From: Bog-756 sp963824645
Lineage (GTDB): Bacteria; Actinomycetota; Acidimicrobiia; Acidimicrobiales; RAAP-2
Reading direction: 5' to 3'
Length of the DNA stretch: 64,000 bases
NCBI GenBank assembly: GCA_963824645.1
Contig: CAWGQC010000004.1
Span: 670,886 to 734,885, forward strand
In this document: one piece after another, positions 52,446-61,189 of the stretch
Layout: each line of letters begins with the position of its first letter
Numbering within the stretch: the stretch's first letter is position 1
The notes under the pieces: model-generated
What the model was told of the DNA's origin: nothing
What the model saw: only the letters and a program-made list of their open reading frames with translations
Database searches by the model: none
Position numbers and translations under genes: made by a program

Positions 52446-54503
52446 ATGACGTCACGACGGTCGGCACGGCTGTGGCGGAGCTTGGTGGCAGCATCGCTCA
52501 TCGTGGTCACTGTGGTTGCGGTGGGAGTGGCGACCCACACCGACAGCGGTGCTGTTCCCTCCGGTTGGACCATCGTGACCAGCCCGGATCCCAATACCTC
52601 GGCCAACGACCTGTTGCTCGGTTCGACCTGTGCCAACGCCCAGGAATGCTGGGCCGTGGGGGCGGTGATCGCCAATGGGAGTGGAAGCCTGGGTGCGTGG
52701 GACGCTCTTGTCGAGGAGTGGGACGGTTCCTCGTGGCAGGTCATTCCGGCAGCTCCCGCCACGTCGGGTCTCGATGATGCCCTCCTGGCCGTAACCTGTG
52801 TGTCCGGATCGGACTGTTGGGCGGTCGGCGCAACTCTCGGTGGACCACAGAACAATCCCGTTGCCTCGCTCATCGAGCACTGGAACGGATCGACGTGGTC
52901 GACCGTGGCCAGTCCCACGCCGGCGGGTGTGGCCGGGGCGCTGCTCAGTGCGGTGAGTTGCCCGTCGGCTTCGGCCTGCTGGGCGGTGGGCCTCACCACC
53001 GCGGCCGACGGCGAGAGCGTGGCGGCCATCACCGAACGGTGGAACGGCTCGACCTGGTCGCTCGTGCCCAGTGCACCGGCGGGACAGACCTACGATCAGT
53101 TCAACGGTGTCGACTGCACCAGTGCCTCCAACTGTTGGGCGGTGGGGAGCGCGGGGGATACGCAGCAGGATCCCAGGTTCCTGCCCGTCTATCCCGCCGC
53201 CCCCGGCCTCCAGGGTCTCATCGAGCACTGGGACGGCAGCGCCTGGAGTGTCGTTCCCGGCTACCGGGCCCCCGCTCCTGAGGGCAGTTACCTGACCAGC
53301 GCCACCTGCGTATCGAGCACCGACTGCTGGGCCACCGGGACAACATCGGACAGCTCGGGCAACGCCGACACCACCTTGATGGAACACTGGAACGGATCGA
53401 CCTGGTCGGCGACCCCGAGCGCCAACCCGTCCGGCCAGACCGCCAACAGCCTCAGTGGTGTGACCTGTCTCGACGCCTCCACCTGTTGGGCAGCCGGAGC
53501 CTCCGGTACGGCCAACGTGGCCGGGGGAGGCGGATCGTTCCAACCCAGGGCCTTCGTCGAAGCCTGGGACGGGGGAAGCTGGACCGTCGAACCCACCCCC
53601 AACGTCACGTTCGAAAGTCTGTTCGGTTCGGTGGCCTGTGTGCGGTCGGTGGGGTGCTGGGCCGTGGGCGGTGCCATCACCGGGTCCGGCCAGAACGGTG
53701 TGCTGCAGACGCTGTTGGAGCGGATGACATTCCCCGCCGCCTCCACCCAGGGCCTCCTGCTGACTGCCGCCGACGGCGGGATCTTCGCCCTGGGCCGGGC
53801 CTCGTTCCACGGGTCGATGGGCGGTGTGCGCCTCAACCAACCCATCGTCGGCCTGGCCGCCACGCCCGACGGCGGCGGCTACTGGGAGGTGGCCGCCGAC
53901 GGCGGAGTCTTCGCCTTCGGTGACGCTGCCTTCCACGGGTCGATGGGCGGTGTACAGCTCAACCAGCCGGTAGTGGGCCTGGCCGCCACGCCCGACGGCG
54001 GCGGCTACTGGGAGGTGGCCGCCGACGGCGGAGTCTTCGCCTTCGGTGACGCTGCCTTCCACGGGTCGATGGGCGGTGTACAGCTCAACCGGCCGGTAGT
54101 GGGCCTGGCCGCCACGCCCGACGGCGGCGGCTACTGGGAGGTGGCCGCCGACGGCGGAGTCTTCGCCTTCGGTGACGCCCACTACTACGGCTCCACCGGC
54201 AGCCTGACCCTGAGCAAGCCGATCGTCGGTATAGCCGCAGCCCCCAATGGCCAGGGCTATTGGATGGTGGCCTCGGATGGCGGGGTCTTCGCCTTCGGCA
54301 ATGCCAGCTTCCAGGGCTCGGTACCGGGGCAGGGGCTGACCAGCTCTTCTCCCGTAATCGGAATCGGAGTGACGCCCAGCGGCAATGGCTATTGGGTGGC
54401 ATCGTCAGACGGGGCGGTGTACGGGTATGGCGACGCTACCTTTGTCGGATCCTTGCGGGGTATCGCCCTGGCGGCCCCTGTGGTGGGGTTGGCCACTCCC
54501 TGA
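52446..54503 (+). CDS. Secreted protein with two repeat arrays (CWAVG and DGGxFAFGDA)
   Basis: A 685-residue exported protein. The signal segment SLVAASLIVVTVVAVGVA runs to about residue 30. Array one has seven units of about 60 residues. Each reads C-x6-CWAVG then LIEHWNGSTWSxVxSP, and the two Cys probably form a disulfide per unit. From about residue 435 array two has six units of 42 residues, GLAATPDGGGYWEV followed by AADGGVFAFGDAAFHGS. Both look like beta-propeller blades, but I cannot assign a ligand. Two of the 126-base units are 125/126 identical. GGAGG near 52433 precedes the ATG. Confidence 0.75.
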   Translation: MTSRRSARLWRSLVAASLIVVTVVAVGVATHTDSGAVPSGWTIVTSPDPNTSANDLLLGSTCANAQECWAVGAVIANGSGSLGAWDALVEEWDGSSWQVIPAAPATSGLDDALLAVTCVSGSDCWAVGATLGGPQNNPVASLIEHWNGSTWSTVASPTPAGVAGALLSAVSCPSASACWAVGLTTAADGESVAAITERWNGSTWSLVPSAPAGQTYDQFNGVDCTSASNCWAVGSAGDTQQDPRFLPVYPAAPGLQGLIEHWDGSAWSVVPGYRAPAPEGSYLTSATCVSSTDCWATGTTSDSSGNADTTLMEHWNGSTWSATPSANPSGQTANSLSGVTCLDASTCWAAGASGTANVAGGGGSFQPRAFVEAWDGGSWTVEPTPNVTFESLFGSVACVRSVGCWAVGGAITGSGQNGVLQTLLERMTFPAASTQGLLLTAADGGIFALGRASFHGSMGGVRLNQPIVGLAATPDGGGYWEVAADGGVFAFGDAAFHGSMGGVQLNQPVVGLAATPDGGGYWEVAADGGVFAFGDAAFHGSMGGVQLNRPVVGLAATPDGGGYWEVAADGGVFAFGDAHYYGSTGSLTLSKPIVGIAAAPNGQGYWMVASDGGVFAFGNASFQGSVPGQGLTSSSPVIGIGVTPSGNGYWVASSDGAVYGYGDATFVGSLRGIALAAPVVGLATP
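53850..54227 (+). repeat. Tandem 126-base repeat (three units)
   Basis: The unit starts at 53850, 53976 and 54102. Units one and two differ at one base. Unit three is identical over its first 70 or so bases, then diverges. The period equals 42 codons, so recombination keeps the frame. Confidence 0.85.
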
Positions 54504-54573
54504 GTCGGAGTAGGAGTCGAGAGACCCATGACCGAGGCGCTACCCTGAACGCGACGTCGTGGGAAGGGCGTGC

Positions 54574-54646
54574 GGGCGTTTAGCTCAGTTGGTAGAGCAG
54601 CTGGCTTACAACCAGCAGGTCGTCGGTTCGAGCCCGGCAGCGCCCA
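54574..54646 (+). tRNA. tRNA-Val (anticodon TAC)
   Basis: Acceptor GGGCGTT/AGCGCCC with a T-G pair, D-arm GCTCAGTTGGTAGAGC, anticodon arm GCTGG-CTTACAA-CCAGC, T-arm GTCGG-TTCGAGC-CCGGC. The discriminator is A; CCA is not encoded. I found no repeat of its 3' end in the window. Confidence 0.95.
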
Positions 54647-54726
54647 CACGGTTTGAGTATGGCCGCTCAAGGTCTTCGACGGACCACACTCTCAAACCGC
54701 AGGCGGGATCGCCCCTTTCAGGACAG

Positions 54727-54948
54727 TCAGTTCTCGATAGGGACAGAGTGTTGTGCGTTGCGCCGAGGACGCCCGCGGCGTGGTATTTCGCTTGCATTGG
54801 AGGGCAGTCGACCGGCGTCATCGAGTGCGTGCCGCAGCAGCCATTCAATATGCGCGTTTGTGCTTCGCAGCTCGTCCGCTGCCCAACTGGCAAGCGCATC
54901 ACGAACCGCCGGATCGATGCGGAGGAGAAGGTTCTTTCGTTCGGACAT
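54727..54948 (-). CDS. Arc-type ribbon-helix-helix regulator
   Basis: A 73-residue protein. NLLLRIDPAVRDALASWAADELRSTNAHIEWLLRHAL is the ribbon and two helices; Ser-Thr-Asn-Ala and Glu-Trp-Leu-Leu give the RHH signature. A basic tail follows (PRRGRPRRN). Such proteins sit beside ABC-2 exporters and act as repressors. It is divergent from the ABC ATPase gene at 55066, with an AT-rich dyad between them. Start ATG at 54948. Confidence 0.7.
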   Translation of the reverse strand: MSERKNLLLRIDPAVRDALASWAADELRSTNAHIEWLLRHALDDAGRLPSNASEIPRRGRPRRNAQHSVPIEN

Positions 54949-55002
54949 TGATTTGAGCGATATCTGTTCCCGTGGCTTGAAGCTGTCTACTAAAATGATA
55001 CC

Positions 55003-55021
55003 ATAAAGATATCAGATTTAT
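55003..55021. promoter_or_regulatory. AT-rich dyad between RHH gene and ABC exporter
   Basis: ATAAA-GATATCAGA-TTTAT forms a five-base arm pair around a GATATC centre and is unusually AT-rich for this genome. It lies 45 bases before the ABC start and 55 bases before the RHH start. It fits an RHH operator overlapping divergent promoters. Confidence 0.45.
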
Positions 55022-55065
55022 GATGAGAGCCCAGATCACTGACGGAACCGTCGAGCAGCTCATCC

Positions 55066-56025
55066 ATGGGTGACCAATCGCTTAGAGCCCCAGCGCTCTC
55101 AGTTGACCACCTTTCAAAACATTTCGGCGATCGGGTCGCGTTTGACGACGTCTCGTTCGAGGTCAGCCATGGCGAGGTATTCGGTTTCCTAGGTCCCAAC
55201 GGCGCCGGCAAGACGACGACCGTACGGACATTGGGCACACTGATCGCGCCGACTAGCGGCTCGGCAACGGTGGCCGGGATTCCGCTCTCTTCAGGAAACG
55301 ACGAGGAGATTCGCAAACGGATCGCGATAATGCCGGAATCGCCCGGCCTCTACCTCCGGCTCACGGTAGCCGAGAATCTCCAATGTTTCGCCGGTCTCTA
55401 CGAACTATCGAACGGTAATGACCGCATTCAGGCCGCCCTTCGCGCCGTTAATCTGGTCGACCGAGCCAATGATCCCTGCCAGGCCTTGTCGAAGGGTCTC
55501 CGACAGCGTGTCAGTCTCGCAAGGGCACTGCTCAGTGATCCCTCAGTGCTTTTTCTCGACGAACCGACTTCCGGCTTGGATCCGGCTGCCGCTCACGAAG
55601 TCCACGACTTGATTGATGGACTCCGAAAAGAAGGCGTGACGATCTTCCTCACCACTCACCGCCTCGAAGAGGCCGAGCAGCTGTGCGATCGGGTTGCGAT
55701 CTTGAACACGACGCTCCGCACGATCGGCCGACCGGATGAGCTTCGCGACAGAATATTCCATAAGTCAATCGAGGTGCAGACGCGTAATCTATTACCCGAT
55801 CCAGGCGCCGTTCTCGACGGTCTGCCGGGTGTCGATAGTTGGAGTCTCGACGAGGCGGGCGTCTACGTCATCGCCGTGTCTGATCCGACGGTTGCAGCTC
55901 CAGAGGTAACGCGAGCGCTCGTTCGCGCTGGCGCCGACGTCTTGTTCCTTGTCGAAACGCGGCATTCGCTTGAGGAGGTCTATCTCGAGCTGATCGACGA
56001 ACAACCGGAGGTGAAAGGCAAATGA
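55066..56025 (+). CDS. ABC-2-type exporter ATPase
   Basis: A 319-residue ATPase of the DrrA/NatA type. Walker A is GPNGAGKTTTVRTLG, the Q-loop PESPGLYLRLTVAENL, the signature LSKGLRQRVSLARAL, Walker B VLFLDEPTSGLD and the H-loop TTHRLEEAEQ. The last 90 residues are the family's C-terminal accessory domain. It overlaps the permease by four bases (ATGA). A weak RBS precedes ATG 55066. Gene pair with the permease; controlled, I infer, by the divergent RHH regulator. Confidence 0.9.
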   Translation: MGDQSLRAPALSVDHLSKHFGDRVAFDDVSFEVSHGEVFGFLGPNGAGKTTTVRTLGTLIAPTSGSATVAGIPLSSGNDEEIRKRIAIMPESPGLYLRLTVAENLQCFAGLYELSNGNDRIQAALRAVNLVDRANDPCQALSKGLRQRVSLARALLSDPSVLFLDEPTSGLDPAAAHEVHDLIDGLRKEGVTIFLTTHRLEEAEQLCDRVAILNTTLRTIGRPDELRDRIFHKSIEVQTRNLLPDPGAVLDGLPGVDSWSLDEAGVYVIAVSDPTVAAPEVTRALVRAGADVLFLVETRHSLEEVYLELIDEQPEVKGK

Positions 56026-56753
56026 CGTTCAGCACCATGCGCACGCGCGCCATCTTTCAAAAGGAGCTTCGGGAATACCGACGGAACCGATTGATCGTGG
56101 TGACGATGGTGATTCTGCCCACCGTCTTCATCGCCATTCCGATCGTCCTGGTCTTCACGGCCTCCCATTCAGAGTCGAGCACTCAGCTCGCCAATTCGAT
56201 CGGCGCAGAACTGCTGTTGATGCTGGTCATACCGGCCGTGATTCCCTCCACGCTCGCCTCATATTCCGTGGTTGGGGAGCGCGAACAGGGGACTCTTGAA
56301 CCTGTGCTCACAACGCCGATTCGCAGCGAGGAATTCGCGATCGGCAAAGCACTCGCAGTGCTTGTCCCAACACTCGTGATCTCGTATGTGGCATTTCTCA
56401 TCTATCTCGCTTGTGCACTATTTGCTCATCCGTCGGTGACATCTGCAGTCTTCACGAGTTCACATCTACTCATCTTGTTGATGTTCAGTCCGCTCCTCGC
56501 TAGCTGCTCGATCTGGGCCGGTATTGCGATCTCGACCAGATCGAGCGATGTGCGTGTCGCCCAATCGCTCGGGACATTTGCCAGCTTCCCGCCACTTATT
56601 CTGACGGCGTTGATCTTGTTCAACGTCATCCCACAAACATTTGGCCTTGTCCTCGGATTGGTGGTAGTGCTGTTGCTCTTCACCTGCCTCGGTTGGCGCC
56701 TCGTCTCAGCAATGTTCAATCGCGAACGCCTCGTCGGCGGGGCCCGGTCGTGA
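56022..56753 (+). CDS. ABC-2-type exporter permease
   Basis: A 243-residue permease. An N-terminal cytosolic helix (IFQKELREYRRNRLIVVTMV) is followed by six membrane segments. SVVGEREQGTLEPVLTTPIR is the conserved ABC-2 loop with its E-G-T motif. It overlaps the ATPase stop as ATGA, so the two make one dimeric exporter. Substrate unknown; sodium or antibiotic export are known in the NatB/DrrB group. Confidence 0.85.
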   Translation: MTFSTMRTRAIFQKELREYRRNRLIVVTMVILPTVFIAIPIVLVFTASHSESSTQLANSIGAELLLMLVIPAVIPSTLASYSVVGEREQGTLEPVLTTPIRSEEFAIGKALAVLVPTLVISYVAFLIYLACALFAHPSVTSAVFTSSHLLILLMFSPLLASCSIWAGIAISTRSSDVRVAQSLGTFASFPPLILTALILFNVIPQTFGLVLGLVVVLLLFTCLGWRLVSAMFNRERLVGGARS

Positions 56754-56889
56754 CTTGGGCGATCTTGACACAGGCCACTCAACCGCGTGGAGTCACTTCA
56801 TCCATCCACGTCGCGGTCTCATTTCGATGCCCGCTCCTTTGAGCGCCTTACGATTGCTGCTCGGCCCGCATCGTATGAACGAATTGGAA

Positions 56890-57360
56890 TCAATAGGTCC
56901 ACCCCGGCCTCGGTCTGAGCTCCACACCTGCCTGGTTCAGAGCCTTACGGACCGTGTCACCGGCCTGTGGGATCCCGTAAGAATCGCCGTCCCGCCCAGG
57001 TAGTCGTTATCGGTCACCCGGGCTTCAACGGTGACGAAAGCCCGGCCCTCGACGACAGTGTCTCCGCCAATTCGTGCGCCGTCGGCTACATCTGCGTCGC
57101 CACAAACCCAGCGGTATCCGTGACGACTGCTTGTCCGGGTACGCTTGCTGCGTCAAACACTCCCGCCGACGCCCGACATGTGCGGTCTCGGCAACTTCGG
57201 CGACTTCGGCGGTGTCGACCACCCATCCGCCCCCGTTTCGTGTCGGTGGGCTGAACCGGCCCGTTGTCGTCGCCGAAGTCGTGGGTATCCGCCGAGGCGT
57301 CTAATGGAGCCATACCGAGATTATCGACAGGTGACCGTAAATCACGAGTGGGCCACCGCC
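56890..57360 (-). pseudogene. Hexapeptide-repeat (left-handed beta-helix) protein, frameshifted
   Basis: The minus strand read in several frames gives PTRDLRSPVDNLGMAPLDAS, DTHDFGDDNGPVQPTDTKRG, VVDTAEVAEVAETAHVG, then ADVADGARIGGDTVVEGRAF and VTVEARVTDNDYLGGTA, ending near a stop at 56890. The AxVxGxAxV period is that of a hexapeptide beta-helix. At least three breaks (57230, 57165, 57000). I infer a decayed gene; no intact start was found. Confidence 0.5.
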
Positions 57361-57435
57361 TGACGTGATAGTTCCGTGGGCGACGCCGTTGCCACTCCTG
57401 TGCTGGGTGGTGGAGACTATGCAACGCTTGAGTCC

Positions 57436-58021
57436 ATGGACCACGAAGGACGTCCGGCGAAGTCAACACTGGCATTGGTCACCGGACTACAGGGCACGGG
57501 CAAGTCCACCGTCGGGGATCAAGCAGCAAGGCTCTTAGGAGCGCCCGTTCTGGCTCATGATTGGGCAATGAGCGGGCTGCGACCCTTTGGAGAGGTGCAG
57601 CGTGCGCTCGATTCCACGACACGTCGTGGGCACCAGGCTGTTGGATGGTCGATACTCTGTGCTCTGGCCAGATCACAGCTGCGTCGAAGGCTCTTCGGTC
57701 GTGCTCGACGGTGTGGCAAGGGCGCCTGAGATCGAGCACTGTCGCATGGTGGCGAACGAGGAAGGAGCACTATTCGTTGTCATTCTCACCGAGTGTTCTG
57801 ATCCGGAGGTCCATCGTTCGAGGATCGAGGGACGAGATCGAGAGATTCCGAACTGGTATGAGCTTGATTGGGAGCATGTTCAGGAATCCCGTGCACGCTG
57901 GGAGCCGCCAGAGAAGGTCGACGTGACCTTGCAGGCCACCGACGGTCTTCAGACGAATAGGGAGCGATTGACCTCCTTTCTCTCGGAGGCCCAAGCGTCA
58001 CCAACACTGGATACACACTGA
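57436..58021 (+). pseudogene. P-loop kinase-like ATPase, frameshifted
   Basis: ATG 57436 starts MDHEGRPAKSTLALVTGLQG and Walker A is GLQGTGKSTVGDQAARLLGA. The first frame closes at 57729. The second frame carries SSVVLDGVARAPEIEHCR (Walker B-like) and VVILTECSDPEVHRSRIEGR, ending at 58021 with RERLTSFLSEAQ. The joined protein of about 190 residues resembles small AAA_33-type zeta-toxin/kinase-like proteins. The break is near 57675. Confidence 0.6.
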
Positions 58022-58048
58022 TGGTCGACATTCCACCGAGCTAAGGCG

Positions 58049-59035
58049 ATGGCACCTGACGAGCGAATCATCTGGCTCCGTGACACTCGTCCCGCCAACT
58101 GGATCGCGACCCGTCTCCACGACTTCGGAGAAGACACGGGCTCCGTCATCCCTGGTGGTTTTGATGCCTACTGCCGAGTGTTCCATCCTCTGAGGAGGCA
58201 TGAGCCAAATCCAGTATCCCGAACATGGGCCGAGGTTGCCGCCCAGAACGAACGGATTGTCCACCCAGAGATGCAGATCCATATGATCAGCCATCCCGCT
58301 GGCTCAACCCCGCCCGCGTATGACCTGAACAACTACCTCAACGAGCTTGACTGGGGCGAGCTTCCTCTTCCCGAGCGGGCGGTTCTGGTCGAGGCGCTTC
58401 GCCCCTTTACGTCCACGCCTGAACATTGCTGGTTCTGCGTGTGGGAGGGATTCGGCGGAATCGACTTTGGAGGGGTGTCGGACCGCGTTCGCCTTCCGGA
58501 CCGGAAGTATGCTTTGTACGCGGGTCCGATCCAGATCGCGCTGGCGTTGGACACCGGTCCGGCCGAGTTCGTTTCGGACCCAGCCGTCCAGCCCTGGGAT
58601 TCACATTCACCCAACCTGTGGTGGCCCGAAGACCGAGCCTGGTTTGTGGCCACTGAGATTGACTACGCCTGGACTTATGTTGGAGGTTCGGCGGAGCTGA
58701 TCGATTCGCTTCTCGCAACCGAGGGATTGGAGGCGCTTCCGGCCCGGTTGGCTGACAAATCCTTCGTCGACAGCGACAGAGTCAACGTTGCTCTCGACGG
58801 CCAGTGGTTGGTTCCCGAACATCTCGTCGGCGATTTGGCCTGCTCTTCCTATTGGAACAACTACTGCTCGAACGACTGGCGGTTCATCGACTTCCGCCAC
58901 CCGTGGATCAGCAGCCAGGCCAGCAGAACCCAAACGAAGGCCATGAACGCCAAGGTGGCGGGCTCAGGTACCGGCTCCCCGCTTGTGAAGCAACCAATGG
59001 TTCCGGGGTCGTTGAAGCACCCATTTGGCTGTTGA
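58049..59035 (+). CDS. Conserved hypothetical protein (C-terminus probably altered by a frameshift)
   Basis: A 328-residue soluble protein. It starts MAPDERIIWLRDTRPANWIATRLHDF and has TWAEVAAQNERIVHPEMQIHMI, FCVWEGFGGIDF and WWPEDRAWFVATEIDYAWTYV. No family I can name. The last 60 residues (from about SSYWNNYC) have a different style. They lie antisense over the C-terminal half of the minus-strand membrane protein at 58861-59130. I therefore think the original stop was near 58860 and a frameshift extended the protein. Confidence 0.55.
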   Translation: MAPDERIIWLRDTRPANWIATRLHDFGEDTGSVIPGGFDAYCRVFHPLRRHEPNPVSRTWAEVAAQNERIVHPEMQIHMISHPAGSTPPAYDLNNYLNELDWGELPLPERAVLVEALRPFTSTPEHCWFCVWEGFGGIDFGGVSDRVRLPDRKYALYAGPIQIALALDTGPAEFVSDPAVQPWDSHSPNLWWPEDRAWFVATEIDYAWTYVGGSAELIDSLLATEGLEALPARLADKSFVDSDRVNVALDGQWLVPEHLVGDLACSSYWNNYCSNDWRFIDFRHPWISSQASRTQTKAMNAKVAGSGTGSPLVKQPMVPGSLKHPFGC

Positions 59036-59130
59036 GGAACGAAGACGTTGGTCCCGATAATCAGCCATACGAATCCAGCGCCCACCCCGATGAGAATCGC
59101 AGCCCGCCAGATGAGACCCCGCCAACGCAC
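58861..59130 (-). CDS. Small membrane protein
   Basis: An 89-residue protein with two membrane helices (IWRAAILIGVGAGFVWLIIG and TLAFMAFVWVLLAWLLIHGW). Between them lies an outward loop with paired Cys (NGCFNDPGTIGCFTSG). Its C-terminal part overlaps the plus-strand gene at 58049. The start ATG at 59130 gives MRWRGLIWR. No function known. Confidence 0.55.
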   Translation of the reverse strand: MRWRGLIWRAAILIGVGAGFVWLIIGTNVFVPQQPNGCFNDPGTIGCFTSGEPVPEPATLAFMAFVWVLLAWLLIHGWRKSMNRQSFEQ

Positions 59131-59194
59131 CCGCTCAGTCTTACAGGAGATGCCCAGGACAACCAGATAGTCACTCTGGCTAACGTGGGGGACT

Positions 59195-59488
59195 ATGGAC
59201 TCGGACCGGGATGCTGAAGGCTGGTACGACGATCCCTTCGGTGTCCATGAACACCGATGGTTCTCAGCAGGCAGGCCGACGAAGCTAGTCGAGGACAGCG
59301 GTGTCGAGTCCTATGAAGATCCACCGAATCAGCCATTCACCGGCCCCCTCACCCGTGCGTGTGCTGGATCTGGCCGCAGCGGGGACCTTCGCAGAGCCGA
59401 TGAGCAACAAGGCGGCGGGGTCTACGACCCGAAGAAAGCCGGAGACGCAGCATTCGACGCGGCAACCGCCTGGTTTCCAATCGTCTGA
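59195..59488 (+). CDS. DUF2510-type small protein (C-terminus may be frameshifted)
   Basis: A 97-residue protein. The N-terminal half, GWYDDPFGVHEHRWFSAGRP and DSGVESYEDPP, is a short DUF2510-like domain. The second half has no clear pattern. An overlapping frame from 59301 gives VRVLDLAAAGTFAEPMSNKA, which could be the original continuation. I cannot decide whether this is a complete short protein or a broken one. No membrane helix. Confidence 0.5.
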   Translation: MDSDRDAEGWYDDPFGVHEHRWFSAGRPTKLVEDSGVESYEDPPNQPFTGPLTRACAGSGRSGDLRRADEQQGGGVYDPKKAGDAAFDAATAWFPIV

Positions 59489-59696
59489 CAACTGTTGAAC
59501 TGGCAAAGACGAGCACTTCATCGTCAGGATTGACTGTGCTGATGGCCACGCCCAACATCGACACCGCCCAAGGAAGCTGTCCCGATCGCCGGGAGCGGGC
59601 AGTCAGCGACGATGATGACCCAACCTCAAGGACCATCTCCTTACTGAACGACTACCATTCCCCTACTTCGTAAGTGCGGCCAAGAGGAGATCGAGG

Positions 59697-61040
59697 ATGG
59701 CGGACTCGGAATGCAGGCAGAGGCACTACCTCGAACCTAGGGGCAGAGCCATTCCGTGGGTTCTGACGGCGGCTCTGCTCGTGTCGGTATTGACGGCTGT
59801 TGGGGTAACGGGAGAAGCAAGAGCCTCGACAACACCCCCGAGCCCGGCGGGGGCGAAGGTGGCCGCCCAGATCATTGCTTCGGTCAACGCAGAGAGATCA
59901 GTCCGCCATCTTCCGGTCCTGACTGAATCCGGCAGTCTGGACAATGTTGCTCAGTCCATCGCCAACACTTACCCGAACAACACCGGAGACCATCCGATTG
60001 CGCCCTATGAGCCTTCGGGGTGGGACGGAGGAGCGATTATTGAGGCCGACTCTCCAGCGCACAGCTTCGCATCGGGGTCGGCTGTCGCTGTGTGGATGCA
60101 ATCGCCGTACTACGTCGATCAGATCATCGGAGGTCTTGCCTCTGATCCCAGTGGTGAAATCGGCGTCGGCATCGGTTGCTCTCCTAGCGGAGGTCAGTAC
60201 ATCGAGTTGGCAACGGCGTGGAAGACGGCGACAAGCGGGCTCGGTCCCACGGACACCCAGTCACAAGTAGCGAACCGTTCGTTGGCAAGCTGTACCGGTG
60301 ACCCAGGCGGCTACTACGAGGTTGCCAGTGATGGAGGAATATTCGCATTCGGTGACGCTCAGTTCTGCGGCTCGACGGGGGCCATTCACCTAAACCAGCC
60401 GATCGTGGGCATGAGTCGCACGCCTGACGAGAAGGGCTACTGGCTCGTGGCCAGCGACGGCGGGATCTTTGCCTTTGGTGACGCTCCGTTCTATGGCTCG
60501 ATGGGCGGTCACACACTCAATCGGCCGGTTGTGGGAATGGCCTCGACGCCGGACGGCAAAGGATATTGGCTGGTTGCCAGCGATGGAGGAATATTCGCCT
60601 TCGGTGACGCTCAGTTCTACGGCTCAACTGGATCGATCCACCTGAACCAGCCCATTGTAGGTATGTCCCGCACCTCCGACGGGTTGGGCTATTGGTTCGT
60701 GGCGTCGGACGGAGGAGTCTTCTCGTACGGCGATGCCCGATTCCACGGTTCAGGGGTTGGGTCAGCGAACTCTCCGATCGTCGGCATGGCTTCTGCCGGT
60801 GGTGGTGACTACTGGCTGGCCGAACAAGACGGGGTCGTGTTGGGAGAGGGTGTTCCCGGCGGACAACCTGCCATTCACGGTCTTTCTCAGATCGTCGGCA
60901 TCGAGAGCATTGGGGACAGCGGGGGTTTTTGGCTCGTTGCCTCCAACGGTTTCACGGCATGGGGAGGCGACTACAGCGGCTACAACTGGGGCAGCATGGG
61001 TGGCCATCCACTGAACCGTCCGATAGTGGGAATGGGGTAA
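59697..61040 (+). CDS. Secreted CAP-domain protein with DGGxFAFGDA repeats
   Basis: A 447-residue exported protein. A basic N-terminus precedes the hydrophobic WVLTAALLVSVLTAVGVTG; cleavage near ARA-STT is likely. Residues about 58-195 are a CAP/SCP (YkwD-like) domain: IIASVNAERSVRHLPVL, ADSPAHSFASGSAVAVWMQ and GVGIGCSPSGGQYIELAT. From about residue 203 six or seven repeats follow, YYEVASDGGIFAFGDAQFCGS then PIVGMSRTPDEKGYWLV. The last two units are degenerate. The repeat may tether the CAP enzyme at the surface. Same module as at 35533 and 52446. Confidence 0.75.
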   Translation: MADSECRQRHYLEPRGRAIPWVLTAALLVSVLTAVGVTGEARASTTPPSPAGAKVAAQIIASVNAERSVRHLPVLTESGSLDNVAQSIANTYPNNTGDHPIAPYEPSGWDGGAIIEADSPAHSFASGSAVAVWMQSPYYVDQIIGGLASDPSGEIGVGIGCSPSGGQYIELATAWKTATSGLGPTDTQSQVANRSLASCTGDPGGYYEVASDGGIFAFGDAQFCGSTGAIHLNQPIVGMSRTPDEKGYWLVASDGGIFAFGDAPFYGSMGGHTLNRPVVGMASTPDGKGYWLVASDGGIFAFGDAQFYGSTGSIHLNQPIVGMSRTSDGLGYWFVASDGGVFSYGDARFHGSGVGSANSPIVGMASAGGGDYWLAEQDGVVLGEGVPGGQPAIHGLSQIVGIESIGDSGGFWLVASNGFTAWGGDYSGYNWGSMGGHPLNRPIVGMG

Positions 61041-61189
61041 AGCGCATCCGGGTAAAGCAGTCCTGATTCGCTGAAGGACACTGGAATGCACTCCCCCACA
61101 ACGAACACATTAGTGCTACCCCAACAAGTGAATCAGATCATGAAATGAATACAGGGACCATCCCACCGACGGCATAGCTCCGTTGTGTC

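Noticed and set aside
52452..54182. 576-codon minus-strand frame opposite the double-repeat protein
   Set aside because: It follows the 126-base repeats only because the plus frame repeats; composition is that of an antisense shadow.
54606..54902. Minus frame containing VGAAGLEPTTC near tRNA-Val
   Set aside because: Same artefact: translation of the tRNA sequence on the opposite strand.
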